A DNA stretch of 64,000 nt from Cepaea nemoralis (GCA_014155875.1 JACEFZ010027938.1:62001-126000); one strand, 5' to 3'. Positions 22,576 through 34,284 are shown, numbered from the stretch's first letter. Notes: generated by a model from the letters alone, not told the origin. Numbers and translations are program-made.

Positions 22576-23454
22576 AGGTGAGGAATGTCTTTTACTCACA
22601 GAGGAAAAACAAGAAAACCCTAACCTGCATAGTTCGTGCGACTGCACTAGCCAGCTGGTCTTAAATCCTCAGACTCAAGACCCCTCTGTTCTAAAACTTG
22701 GGGTACTGTAGACATTAATGACAGTGACAGTGACTCATGACAACAAATATATGATGGTTTCAAACACGTCACATTTTCCCAGCAAGCTCCTGCTACAGGA
22801 TTGTTATATTAGCTGTAATTTCGTTTGACTTTCACATAATTTCATAGTGTTATGAAAGTTACTCTTGCATTTTTTGTTATTATTTCAATGTCTCTATATG
22901 TTCCCCTTTTCTTTGTCTACATTGCTCACTGAATATAAATATGATTCTACTCTTCAAGTGAGACTTCCCCAAGTGAGATCGGAGTTTCATTTTCTTGATT
23001 TATTCTAAGTTTGTTTGCAGTGCTCTTATGATCGTTTAGACATAATTGTTGTGACGTCTTAACGTCTGCTTAATTTATCTCGCTTCTGATTCCGTGTGTG
23101 GGACAGAAAGACAATGTCGTCAGAAAAATTTAGGTCATCAATTTGCTCCATTTAATTCTATTTCTGTCGGTTATTGTTGTCTTCATAATCACATTTATGG
23201 CCAGTAAGATTAAAATGGTGACAAACGGCGTCCCTGAAGCACATCTATTAATATGTCAAAAGAATCTGTTAGATTTTCCTTATGAAGAATTCTGCATCGT
23301 ATTCTTTATGTGTTGCTGTATTCAGTTAAGATTCTTACGCAAAATCTCATAGTGCCTCATTATTTCCCAAAGAGACTTGCTGATTTGATGACAAGATAGC
23401 GGGTTCAATCCATTCACAGGTCTGTTAGACTAAAATGTTGACTTCTCATCCTTG
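22576..23454. other. Unassigned AT-rich stretch
   Basis: A B-box-like GCGGGTTCAATCC lies at ~23,398 without a convincing A box. No coding motif is recognised. Confidence 0.45.
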
Positions 23455-23610
23455 ACTAGGGGACATAAACTACAAGTACCTCTAAAGTCGGAGTGGCTTC
23501 GTCTGATGGCGAGGGACACTGGTAAAAGGGAAAGCTAATCCACAAGCAAATATCATTCCAACACAGCAGCACGTGTATGGACTACGCTTGAGTGCAAGGC
23601 GAGCTAACAA
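23455..23610 (+). repeat. Anonymous repeat H, copy 1
   Basis: GAAGTACCTCTAAAGTCGGAG-like sequence, TGATGGCGAGGGACACTGGT, GCTAATCCACAAGCAAA and GGACTACGCTTGAGTG recur at 52,698-52,850 in the same order. Confidence 0.75.
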
Positions 23611-23749
23611 ATAATTTTTAAAAAAAATAAACAGGAAAACTATTGTTAAAGGAATGCCCAATCCACACATTTAAAATTAAAAAAAACGTAATGTGAATAT
23701 CCGGTCATTGCAATCTCTGTTTGAACTGACGTTTGCCTATTAATTCCTT

Positions 23750-24240
23750 ATTTATTTGTCGCCGATGCCTCTTGATATAAACATAATAGCCCTTCTTAAT
23801 ATTTCCCAGGGAATTGACATTAACATAATTCCTTTATAACGACTGCCATTCCACAGGTCGTCTTTCGTAGGTAGCTTCATTAGGCATGTTTCTCTCTGGT
23901 CTGTTGATATTTCTTCAGTCTCACTAACGTTGCTAAATAAGGTGTGCAGTAATTCCCATGAGATATTGATATTAGCGTTAATAGTTTCTCGCGGGCATAC
24001 CCTCAGGACCAGCAGATTTCCCATCCTTCGAGAGTTTGTTAAGATTCCTGACATCTTCTTTGAATGATTTCTCACAGGTAATATCCAACGCTTCTTCTGC
24101 AGACTGGATATGGGAATGGGGTATTTGGGGACTGGTCTCTTTAGAAGATCATCATGTGGTCTGTAACGGTCATGAGGACGTTCCCATTACCATATTTGAT
24201 TATAAATCTTGGTTGGTCTGATACCGACTACATCACACAC
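23750..24240 (-). pseudogene. LINE reverse transcriptase fragment (fingers)
   Basis: The minus-strand frame has ANINISWELLHTLFSNV, RETCLMKLPTKDDLWNGS and YKGIMLMSIPWEILRRAIM. This is the conserved RT region where LINEs show KLPKKGDL..NYRGI.LLS.PGK. It breaks off before motif A. The stretch toward 24,240 looks like the linker before RT with frameshifts. Family not assigned. Confidence 0.75.
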
Positions 24241-24744
24241 TATAAATAAATCAGCCCAATTTGCCTTAGACATTCTTACTTACTTTAATTTGTTGATTTC
24301 ATGGCCCTGCTATTTTCAGTACCAATTAAATCTAGGCCATTATTTTACCACGGCCCTGTCTTGCCATGCCTTTTAATTTGAAAAGTTGGCTGTAATATTA
24401 TTCAGCAATTTGTTTTCTAGAATATATAACTGCATTTCATGGAGAAAGTAATTGAATATTTATTACCTGTACTAATTACGCCATTATAAATTATGCCGTA
24501 GCCGCCATCACAACGCTGTTAAATATTAATTTGATATAGATAATTTTTCTATAAATAAAGAAATTGCGACAATAATTGAGCATGAGTAATTCAGTAGATT
24601 TTTGTGTGATATTCCCTGGTTGTCGGAAATGATAGACGCGGGGATTCACGAGGGACAGATGGTTTAGATATGGCGTGTGCGCAGTGATGTGATCAGTCAG
24701 TGTGTGCATTTGTGTGTGCACGTGTGTATGTGCCTGCTTTCTTG
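24241..24744. other. Unassigned AT-rich stretch
   Basis: Nothing recognised. Confidence 0.5.
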
Positions 24745-24792
24745 TGTCTGTGTGTGTGTGTGTGTCCTTTGTTTGTTGCGCATGTCTCTGTG

Positions 24793-24849
<57 letters not shown>

Positions 24850-25793
24850 GAGACAGTTAGATAGACATATACACTGAGACATTTAAACAGACATATACAC
24901 TGAGACATTCAGACAGACATATATAGTGAGGCAGCCAGACAAACATATGTTCAGACATTCATATATACAATACTAATGAGACAGACAGATATGCATACTG
25001 AAACAGCCAGACAGACATATTTACAGAGACAATAAGATATGCATTTATAATAAGACAGACAAACAAACATATGTACTGAGACATCCAGACAGACATATAT
25101 ACTGAAACATCCAGACAGACATATATACTGAAACATTCAGACAGACATATACACTGAAACAGACAGAGAGACAGACAAACATAATATATACTGAGACAGT
25201 CAGACAGACATATATACCGAGACAGCCAGACAGACATATTTACAGAGACAGTCATATATACATTTTTACTGAGAGGGAGATTGACAAACATACATACTGA
25301 GACAAGCAAATAAACACATATACTTAGGCAGCCAAACAGACATGTTTACAGAGACAACTAGACAGTCGTATATGTATATGCTGAGACAGTCAGATATGCA
25401 TTTATACTGAAACAGTCAGATATGCATTTGTATTGAGACAGACAGATATGCACTTATACTGAGACAGCTAGACAGACATATATACTGAAACAGTCAGATA
25501 TGCATTATACTAAGACGGTCAGACAGACATATAAACTTAGTTAGTCAGACATACATATATACTGAGACAGTCAGATATACATTGATACTGAGACAGTCAG
25601 ACAGACATATACTGAGACAGTCAGATATGCATTATACTGAGACAGCCAGTCATACTTATATACACAAACAACCAGCCAGACAGACATATGCATTGCGTCA
25701 GCCAGATAAACACACAAAAACACACACACACACACACAAAGACACAAATAGATAGCCTAACATATATACACACAGAGACAGCAAGACAGATGT

Positions 25794-25847
<54 letters not shown>

Positions 25848-25885
25848 CCAGATATATAAACACACATAGACACACAATATTATAA
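24745..25885. repeat. (GT)n - 26-bp minisatellite - (CA)n composite
   Basis: (GT)n occupies ~24,748-24,846. From 24,847 to ~25,700 about 30 degenerate units of ACTGAGACAGTCAGACAGAC plus ATATAT (26 bp) follow. (CA)n occupies ~25,708-25,845. The two flanks are reverse complements of each other. Cys/Val/Ser-rich frames on the minus strand come from the unit and are not proteins. Confidence 0.92.
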
Positions 25886-26206
25886 CAATTATAGTGTGTG
25901 GTGACCAGGCATAATTCTACCGTCATGTCTGCCATTATTCACTTGGGCGGGAGTGGTAAAAGACGAACAAATGAGCACATGCCTACAAAGCTGCATGCGC
26001 CACTTGTGTGACGTCTTGACAAAAGCATGTCTAGATTACCCTGGTAATCTGGTGCCTCGTAGGTTGGCGCCGAGGTATTCTTTATCTCGAAAACGGCTCG
26101 TGGCCTGGAAGCAATTCGGACTTCAATTAGCTGGCATTCCCAGCGCTCTGGGTAACACAAAACACTGATCAGTGTGGTTAGTGGCAAGGGTTCCCAAACT
26201 GTAGCA

Positions 26207-27870
26207 TGGTACTGAGTTGAGTTGAGTCAAGAACCGACATCATTGCACTCGGGGCATTCATATAAGCCAGTGGTTCTCAATCGGTGGGGGAATCCCCCCC
26301 CCCCCTTTCCCCAGGGGGGAATTTTAGGGTTTCCAGGGGGGGGGGGGGGCGGAATTAAGATTATTTCAAGATCGCGTTAATACAAGAACCGATTACTTGA
26401 TACTGTTTTTCCCTACATACTTTACGGTTATGTACGTCCCATCCTTCTAAAATTCAATTTATAAAGTGAGAAGAAACCATAAATCATGTTTTATGTGGAC
26501 GTACGGACTTGTTTTAGTATGAGCTATTAAATTTAGCTTCCATTATTACGCATACTGTGTAGGGGCGGGTGTGGGATTTTTAGGTAGGAAATACGAAAGG
26601 GGGGAATAACGTTCTGAAAATATGGTGAAGGGGGCACGGGCCAAATTGTTAGGTAGGAAATACGAAACGGGGAGGGGGGATGACGATCTGAAAATATGGT
26701 GAAGGGGGGCAAGGGCAAAAAAAAAACAACTTGAGAACCACTGACATAAGCGCTCAGTCCTCATATTCACCAGTATGCGAAGAGTTATAATACTAATAGT
26801 GCCCTTGCAATCTGATTATATGTTCGTCTTGCTTTACTTCTGAGTGACAACTGTCTACCACATTCTTTGGTGACCCCTTGTTGCCACATGATCTCTAGAC
26901 CAAGATAGTCTCTCTGTTCTTCTGCATTATTCACGTGCTCCCATATGGCCTTCACCCCATCTGCCTTATCATGCATCAAATCACCCATCAGTGATGCGGC
27001 ACCAGCCAATCTGTCAGCCTGTTCATTTCCAACCACACCTGCGCGTGCCGGAGAAAAGATCTTGTGTATGCTCACAACCCACGACCTCTGAATTGATGCA
27101 TGTCATTCCTCACGAAGCATGCAAGTCTTCACCTTTGCCAGCATGCTTTATGAATAATTACAATCACAACATGCGTATAGTTTTCCAACCCGCGGAAAGC
27201 TGTAGTAACCTCCCCCACCTCCATTCTCAGATATGAAGTTGTGGTGTCATATGCCAAGCTCTCTTTTACTAAACATTGCCCATTTGCGTTTGCTTTGAAT
27301 TCCCAGGCACTTTGTTGCCTCTTAACACAGATTCATCGGTATGGGTACTCACATCATCAGGATGAGAGTAGTCATGAATTAATTGCTGAATTTCTACTTC
27401 CTTAGCGCCTGCCGGCCACTGCCTACACTCGCGGCCCAATGTGAGTATAACCCAACACAAGTCTGAGTTTCAATTCGGCATTCAGACCCTTGCCTCTCCA
27501 ATCTGCTCAAGAGTGCACACTTCTCTGATGTTGTCTACTGCATGAGTCATCCGTGATCTTTCCCTTAACAACCTCGACTGCGTCCAGGGAATCATGCAGA
27601 AGGTGTTCCTTGCCCGCTGCTACCTTGAGTTATGACCTTGCCTGCAACACCTTGCGTCTGTCTGCAATGACTGGCAGCGCCAGGATGTATCGCATACACA
27701 CTATTGGGGTGTACCTTGTACACCCAGAATTACGCTCACGGCTTCATTATGTATGTGTTCTAGTTTCACCAGCTGACTCTTTGAGACAGTGAGCATTCCT
27801 AGTCCATACTCTACCACTGAAATGATCAAGTGCTGGTGTAGCATTGATCTGTGCACGTGGAGCGGTCTGC
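26207..27870 (-). pseudogene. LINE-E copy: RT C-terminus, RNase H, 3' tail
   Basis: From the 5' side (27,870 downward) decayed frames read CTRYTPIVCMRYILALPVI (post-RT connection region), VKESLAYDTTTSYLRMEVGE (RNase H, second acidic residue), FSPARAGVVGNEQADRLAG (last Asp), HDKADGVKAIWEHVNNAEE and SLRSKARRTYNQIA. The 3' end at ~26,207 carries GAGTTGAGTTGAG (coding strand CTCAA repeats). A hAT MITE (26,268-26,743) splits the last ~50 bp from the rest. Confidence 0.85.
26268..26743. mobile_element. hAT-type MITE (hAT-1), copy 1
   Basis: Perfect 13-bp terminal inverted repeats, CAGTGGTTCTCAA and TTGAGAACCACTG. They are flanked by ATATAAGC (26,260-26,267) and ACATAAGC (26,744-26,751), an 8-bp TSD with one mismatch, as expected for the hAT superfamily. 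It is 476 bp with no transposase. Internal poly-C and poly-G runs and two copies of TAGGTAGGAAATACGAAA are present. It is inserted in LINE-E, so it is younger than that copy. Confidence 0.9.
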
Positions 27871-28449
27871 AAGAAGGCGGGGATGTTCTTGTTCGCTCGC
27901 TTTAAACTCAAGCGTAGTTTGTACACGTGCTACTATTGCTAGTGCACTGGATGATATTTGCATGTGGATTTCCTTTCCCTGTTATCAGTGTCCCTTGCCG
28001 TCAGGCAAACCGACTCAGACTTCTGAGGTGCTTGTAATTTACGACCCTAAGCCAAGGACGAGAAGTCAACATTTTAATCAAACTGACCGGTGTATAGATT
28101 GCACCCGCTACCTCGCCTGCAGCACACGAGAGCGAGTGCTCTTATCTATTCGGCCATGCTGAGCTCCAATGATTGGTAGCTGCAAGATAGGAACCATAGT
28201 AACTAAAACATAAACTTCCAATAGTTATACCTCCAGAGTGGAGATGATTGGTAGCTGCAAGATGGGAACCATAGTAACTAAAGAAATCCTCATAGTGGAA
28301 ACCTGCTCTCTATTTGACGTATTAGAACCATCACGTACTGATAGATTTAAGCGCACACTAACGTGTGTGTTGGTGGAACGATTAGCGAGCTGCGCTGCTG
28401 ATGGCATGAGATGGGTTCGTTACCTGCGTACGCCGTTCATTTCAGGACA
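27871..28449. other. Unassigned stretch with a ~75-bp direct duplication
   Basis: GATTGGTAGCTGCAAGATRG followed by GAACCATAGTAACTAAA occurs at ~28,171 and again at ~28,246. Nothing else is recognised. Confidence 0.6.
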
Positions 28450-28734
28450 ATCGAACAAACGAACTTCATTTTCAAATGTTTAAAATTTGGGTACCCTTTT
28501 GACATTTCTGCCTTCTTATCCCTCTGCTTTCATGCACTATTTCATTCATACATCAATTATGACGCTAATATTAGACAACAACAGAAACAATACGCATTAT
28601 AAGTGCATGGACATTTGCAATAATCAATAATACCTGGCTCGCTAAAATTAATTCGTGACATGGGATTAATAACTAGCTAAGATACAAAATATAACGTACC
28701 GCAGTAAAATATATTTATACTAGTTGTCATATGA
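28450..28734 (-). repeat. LINE-G 3' untranslated region, part 1 (split by LINE-F)
   Basis: Colinear with 60,062-60,365: CGAACAAACGAAC tail, TTCATTTTCAAA, then TTAGACAACAACAGAAACAAT, AATCAATAATAC..GACTCACTA-like sequence, ATAACGTACC and ACTAGTTGTCATATGAG. The other half continues at 31,755. Confidence 0.8.
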
Positions 28735-28735
28735 G

Positions 28736-28788
<53 letters not shown>
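28735..28788. repeat. (ATT)n microsatellite at the 5' junction of LINE-F
   Basis: About 17 TTA/ATT units between the interrupted LINE-G and the first LINE-F codons. Confidence 0.95.
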
Positions 28789-31754
28789 GGACTGACTTAT
28801 TTGAACATCGACCTTGGAACGTTAAAGGACTTTTGAGATTTGGAACATGGAATGTACGGACTCGAGCTGGAGCGGCCGAAGAATTAATCCGGGAGCTGGT
28901 TGAGTATAAAATGGATATAACAGCAATTCAAGAAATAAGGTGGCAAAGAGAGGGTAATTTAGAGCAAAATGGAATGATTATAATATATGGAGGAAACACC
29001 CAAATTAAACATGAATTAGGAACAGGATTTGTCATCAAAAAAGAGTAATGGGGGAACGTTCTAAACTTTCAAGCTGTTAATGATAGGATTAGTAAACTAC
29101 GAATAAAAGGTAAATGGACAAATATAACGATGATTAATGTACATGCACCTACTGAAGAGAAAGAAGATGATATTAAAGAAGACTTGTATAATGATCTGGA
29201 AGATGTCATAAAAGAAATCCCCAAACAGGACATCCTGATTGTGCTGGGAGACTTCAACGCAAAAATAGGTAGAGAGCAAACTCATAAAAAAGTTGCCGGT
29301 ATGGAAAGCCTACATACAACTTCAAATGATAATGGATGGAGAGTCATCAACCTAGCAGAAGCCAAAGGACTGCGGATCAGCAGTGCCAGACTGCAAAGAA
29401 AGGATATACATAAACAAACTTGGAAATCATGTGACAAGAGAACCTATAATCAAATAGATCAAATTTTAATTAACAACAAAAATGCATCAAACATACAACA
29501 GTTAGAAGCTATAGAGGAGCTGAGTGCCACAGCGACCACTTCCTCGTTGGGGCAAAATTTAAAATAAAACTTAAGAGAGCTTTCTATGCTAAACTACAAA
29601 GGTTACACCCAACATATAATAGAGAAAAACTACAAGAAATTACAGTCAAAGAGAAATTTGCAGATGAAATAAAATGTAAACTTGAAATTCTACAAAACCC
29701 GTTGGAGGAAAGCGTTGACCAAACTTGGTTGAACATCAAGAATACAATTCAATCTACCGCAGAAGAATGTCTCGGTGTGTTAACCACGCATAGAAAGAAC
29801 AGATGGTTCAATCCAAAATGTGAAGAAGCAGTCATTAGGAAAAAGAATGCCAGACAGCTATGGCTAAATGACATCAACAACATCCAAAAGGAAGAGCAAT
29901 ATAGAAATGAATGTAAAGAGGCTACAAAAATAGTTCGACAGCAGAAGCGAGAATATATGAGTAATATAATCAAAGATATGGAAACTAATCACCAGAAAAA
30001 CGAATCCAGAAAGTTTTTTTAAAGAACTGAAGTCAATGAAACGAGGGCACCAACACAACACATATGGTTTAAAAGACAAAAATGGGAATATGATAAATAC
30101 CAATGAGGAAATGTGCAACACATGGAAAGAATACTTTGTTGAATTACTAAATTGTGAAGCTCCAAGTAACACTTTCCCACAGGAAGAGGTTCTAACGTGT
30201 GAACCACAAATTGAAGAACCTGCATTTGAAGAAATCCTATATGTAATCACACGACTTAAAAACAATAAGGCAACTGGGGCTGATGGAATTGCTGCTGAAT
30301 TTATAAAGGCGGGTGGCCATGCATTACATCTAAAGCTATACGAACTAATAATAAAAATCTGGAGGACTGAAGAATTACCCCATGACTGGAAAGAGTCATT
30401 ATTGATACCTATCTTTAAGAAAGGAGACAAGTTCCAGTGTGAAAATTATAGAGGAATATCACTACTGTCCATAAGCTATAAGATACTATCCGCAGTATTA
30501 CTAAATAGACTAAAACCATATTCAGAATACATATTAGGTGACTACCAGGCGGGTTTTAGACAAAACAGATCAACAATAGATCAGATATTTATCTTACGAC
30601 AAATAGCCGAGAAAAATTGGGAATATAAAAGAGATCTCCATAACATTTTTGTGGATTTTAAAAAGGCTTATGATAGTGTCCATAGGAATAGTCTATGGAA
30701 TGCTATGCAGGGAATTTGGAATACCAAGGAAGTTAATCAACATGACCAGACTATGCATGGAAGATACTTATAATATAGTAACATATAAAGGCAGGAAATC
30801 AGACCCTTTCCAAATAACATCTGGCTTGAAACAGGGTGATGCACTATCGCCGCTACTCTTCAATCTGGCTCTAGAGAAAGTTGTAAGGAAGGTAAAGGAG
30901 GAATGTGATATTGGAGGAACATCCAAGCTGCTTGGTTATGCAGATGATATAGATATTATAGGGGAAAATGAACAAAAGACATTGGAAATATTGACTCACT
31001 TAAAGGAAAAAGCCCAACAGATGGGGCTGGTTATCAACCAAGATAAGACAGAATATATGGTAATTTCAAGAGAAGGAATGGCTAAAAACTCTGGCCACAT
31101 ACAAATAGATAATATGACCATTAAAATAACGGAAACATACAAATACCTGGGCACAATCTTCAACTGCTCCAACATCATAAGGGAAGAAATACAAACTAGA
31201 ATCAATTCTGGAAATAAGATATACTATGCACTACAACATCTACTAAAATCAAAGGCGCTATCTCGTAACACCAAGATCACAATATACAAAACACTGATCA
31301 GACCAGTTGTGCTATATGGCTCTGAAACCTGGAGTACAACGAAAGGAGACGAAGCCTTGTTACAAACCTTTGAGAACAAAGTTTTAAGACGCATCTTTGG
31401 ACCCATTAGGAATACACAAAGTGGAGAGTGGAAAAGAAGAAGTAACAAAGACATTTATGATCTGTTTAAGTCCCCGCTAATCACTGGTATCATGAAGGCT
31501 AATAGACTACAATGGCTGGGGCATATAGAAAGAATGGAAGATAATAGGGAAACAAAACTCGCTTACACTCAGGAAATAAATGACCGTAGACTCCGAGGTA
31601 GACCAAGAAGACGGTGGAGAGATAATATATATACAGACCTACAAGCACTTGGAATCAACGACTGGCAAGAGAAGGTCAACCAGAGAGACGAATGGAGACG
31701 GATTGTATCTGCAGCAAAGAACCTCAATGGCTCGAAACGCTGAAGAAGAAGAAG
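28788..31754 (+). mobile_element. LINE-F, nearly complete non-LTR retrotransposon
   Basis: A single endonuclease-RT polyprotein gene occupies almost the whole element, which ends in GAAGAAGAAGAAG just after the stop codon at 31,741. It has no RNase H, and the layout (AP endonuclease plus RT, short 3' tail of simple repeat) resembles the RTE group, but clade placement needs a tree. It lies inside an older LINE-G copy: sequence on the two sides joins to match 60.1-60.5 kb. Confidence 0.88.
28797..31743 (+). pseudogene. LINE-F endonuclease / reverse transcriptase, four lesions
   Basis: The N-terminal AP endonuclease shows FGTWNVRT, ITAIQEIRWQ, INVHAPTEEKEDD, VLGDFNAKIGRE, NGWRVINLAEAKGL, YNQIDQILIN and DHFLVGAKF. 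It would nick target DNA to prime reverse transcription. RT follows: LKNNKATGADGIAAEFIKAG, NYRGISLLSISYKIL, GDYQAGFRQNRST, motif A FVDFKKAYDSVHR, motif B SGLKQGDALSPLLFNLALE, motif C GYADDIDIIGENE, then YKYLGTIFN and a C-terminus RLRGRPRRRWRD. Lesions: in-frame TAA at 29,046; frameshift at ~29,515-29,533 before DHFLVG; +1 in a seven-T run at ~30,015-30,021; +1 near 30,705. All catalytic motifs seen are intact, so this copy died recently or some indels are sequence errors. Confidence 0.9.
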
Positions 31755-31950
31755 ATGTAGTCTGTACTGAGATAGTGTTTAAATAATGTGTTATTGCATG
31801 TAAAGGATTGATGGTGTCTTTTATGTGATGTGAAAGATTGTTCTAGTGCTGAGCAAGCTAATATTGCTTTGTATACGTCTTTCCTAGACATTGAAACATG
31901 TAGTATGTTAAGTCGTCTGTGGAAGACTAACTGCTAAATCATGCGTGCAC
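31755..31950 (-). repeat. LINE-G 3' untranslated region, part 2
   Basis: GATGTAGTCTGTACTGAGATAGTGT, then GATTGATGGTGTCTTTTATG and TTGTATACGTCTTTCCTAGA, match 60,386-60,530 (CATGTAGTCTTTAATGAGATAGTC and so on). Continues part 1 across LINE-F. Confidence 0.75.
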
Positions 31951-32065
31951 CCCGGCCTACAAATTATGGTGGTTCTGACACTTCAGACCTATGACAGGTT
32001 TTGCTCCGGGGCTTGTTGTCGTTTCTTGTTTTTATGAAGGAGTAACGATTGCTTTAGATAATCTA

Positions 32066-32625
32066 GTTAGTTAGTCTGCAGATCATCCTCACTGCACATC
32101 GAACCATTCAGTAAGCTAGCTGGTTAGTTAGTTGACAGATAATCCTCAATGCACACCGAACCACTTAGTTCATAAGTGCTCAGATCCCCTCCTCAGTAAA
32201 TCCCGCAGCGTATAGCGGCTCACGACAACAATCCTGTGTTGGTGTATTAATCTTCTTTGGCTTCCTGCATAGTGTTCTTGTTTGGTCACACCTCTTTTAA
32301 CCTGCTGTTCTCGTAGTCCGACCATGGATGTAGATTCACAGTCATCACTTGATTCTCGCAAACGACTTACTTCTCGTAGATCACAGTATAAAATGGTCCA
32401 TGGCTCGTCCGCCCTCCACAGTAGCCGTACTTGCATGTCCGTCAGCCTGCTAATTTTCTTGTACACCCGCATGTCTTGGCACGAAAATGAACCTAATCAT
32501 TGCCAGCCGTGACCGCTCTAGAGACACTAACCTCTGTCCTCGGACCCACCCCATCTTAGTCACTAAGGAAGCATGCCCGAGTGAAGGTCTATGTCTATGT
32601 CTATTGTTTTACTTACTGCCATGAC
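32066..32625 (-). pseudogene. LINE-D fragment with a doubled 3' end
   Basis: The minus-strand frame (32,170-32,472) reads SRLRESSDDCESTSM, LREQQVKRGVTKQEHYAGS and RYTLRDLLRRGSEHL. Decayed RNase H sequence continues to ~32,625. The last ~48 bp with the (TAAC)n tail occur twice in tandem (32,066-32,112 and 32,113-32,165). It sits between units of the 105-bp minisatellite. Confidence 0.8.
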
Positions 32626-32745
32626 ACGAGTATCTAAGAGTGGTAAAATGATGGCAGAGAAGGAGTTACAGAAATAGGTGGTTTAAATACCATTAATGTA
32701 ATAGCATGAAGGGATTAAAATAACGATTGCCTTAGAGAATCTGTC

Positions 32746-33415
32746 AACAACTCAAATTGCATCCAGGCACTCGCGCCACTTCACTCACACCTCAACGAAA
32801 CTTCATGTGTGAATGGACAATCTATTTTATTTCAGGCGAACCTGCTATCTTTACATACACAAGATCAGGCGGTAATTGCCTGCTTAAATATACATGTCGC
32901 CTTTCCTCACAACAACCCGTACATACTCAAATACAATCTCAAACTCGCGAATTATAACATGCGCTCTTGTAAACTACACATTGGCTTTCGGAAAACAATC
33001 ACACGTTCTGTCTGGAAGACTGTCGGGTCCTGTCTGAATAACATCAGTCCAGTCGCTGCCCTTGTCGTTCTAAACTTCGTGCGGTCAGCAAAACCTCGTG
33101 CTGTCCCACTCGTCACGTAGTACAGTAGTCCTGTCTGTGTCAACCTTGGGTTGTCCTACTGCTAACTCTGTTTACGGGTGTTGTCCCGTGAACTAGCATC
33201 CCCCGCCCCATCCTCGCGGTTAGTCCCGCTAATGTCCTAGATATGACACGTCCGTGTCCTATTCTAAGTCCTGACTTATAACTGTCCTAATTTATCCCAT
33301 GCGGTCTGTCTCTATTCTATCTACTCCCTAGTAGAGGTCCTTATCTACGTCCTATCTGTCCTTACCCCTTATTCTGTCTCCTGTCCTATCTATGTCCTAT
33401 CTAACACGTTGACAT
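32746..33415. other. Unassigned stretch; GTCCTAT-rich right half
   Basis: From ~33,120 to 33,415 the plus strand is rich in GTCCTATCT and GTCCTGTC variants, a degenerate simple-sequence tract. The left half shows no recognisable content. Confidence 0.6.
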
Positions 33416-34015
33416 AATCTAATTGTGATAAAATGATGGCAGAGACGGAGTTAAAGAAACGGGTGGTTGAAAGACCATTAATGTAATAACAAGAAGAATT
33501 TCAGTAATGATTGCTTTATACAATCTTAATAAATACAATGGTGGCAGAGACGGAGTTAAACAAACTGGTGGTTTAGAGACGTTTAATTTAATAACATGAA
33601 GGAGTTACAGTAATCATTGGTTTAGACAATCTTAATAATAAAATGATTGCAGAGGAGGAGTTAAAGAAACAGGCGGTTTAGAGACGAGAAACGAAATAAC
33701 ATTAAGGGATTATAAAGTAACGATTGTTTTAGAGAATCTAATTGTGATAAAATGATGGCAGAGACGGAGTTAAAGCATCGGGTGGTTTAGAAATCAATAA
33801 TGTAAAAGGTGAGTTAGGCGTTAAAGTAATAAATTTGGTTTAGAACATCGTAAAGTAATAAAATTATGTGAGAGAAGAGGGTGGTTTAGAGACAGTTGAT
33901 GTACGTAATAACATGGCGTTAAAGTAATGACTGATGTGGAGAATCTTACTGTAGTAAGTGGTGGGAGAGAAAGAGTTAATGAAACGGGTAGGTTTAGGGG
34001 AAGTTAATAGAAAAC

Positions 34016-34284
34016 TATGACTGGAGAGTTAACAAGAGCTACCTGTTAACGTAGAGAAGACTCCGCGTCACACGTAACCGTTATTTTTCCATTCGCTTGC
34101 CGGAAAGTGGATTGTCCAAAGCTCCAGCTTGACACATACATTGTCGTAATTGCCAGCTGAAGTCGGTCGTCCGTGTTTGTATTGATTTCTTTATCTAATT
34201 TACTTACAGATTTATTTACGTTTTGGGTTTTCTATTTCGAAAATCCGTGAAAATGGCAGTGAATGTCCGCCTGCCTAACAGACA
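34016..34284. other. Unassigned stretch
   Basis: Nothing recognised. Confidence 0.45.

Larger units (their letters stand above)
32030..34010. repeat. ~105-bp minisatellite, two blocks
   Basis: The unit contains AAAATGATGGCAGAGACGGAG, TTAAAGAAACGGGTGGTTTAG and TAACGATTGCTTTAGA..ATCT. About six units lie at 33,418-34,010, at roughly 33,418, 33,524, 33,629, 33,736, 33,846 and 33,948. One unit lies at 32,635-32,745, and a part unit at 32,030-32,062 just left of a LINE-D insertion. Confidence 0.85.

Noticed and set aside
24951..25309. Minus-strand 61-116-codon Cys/Val/Ser ORFs
   Set aside because: The periodic VSVYMSVCL-type pattern has the 26-bp minisatellite's period; not a protein.
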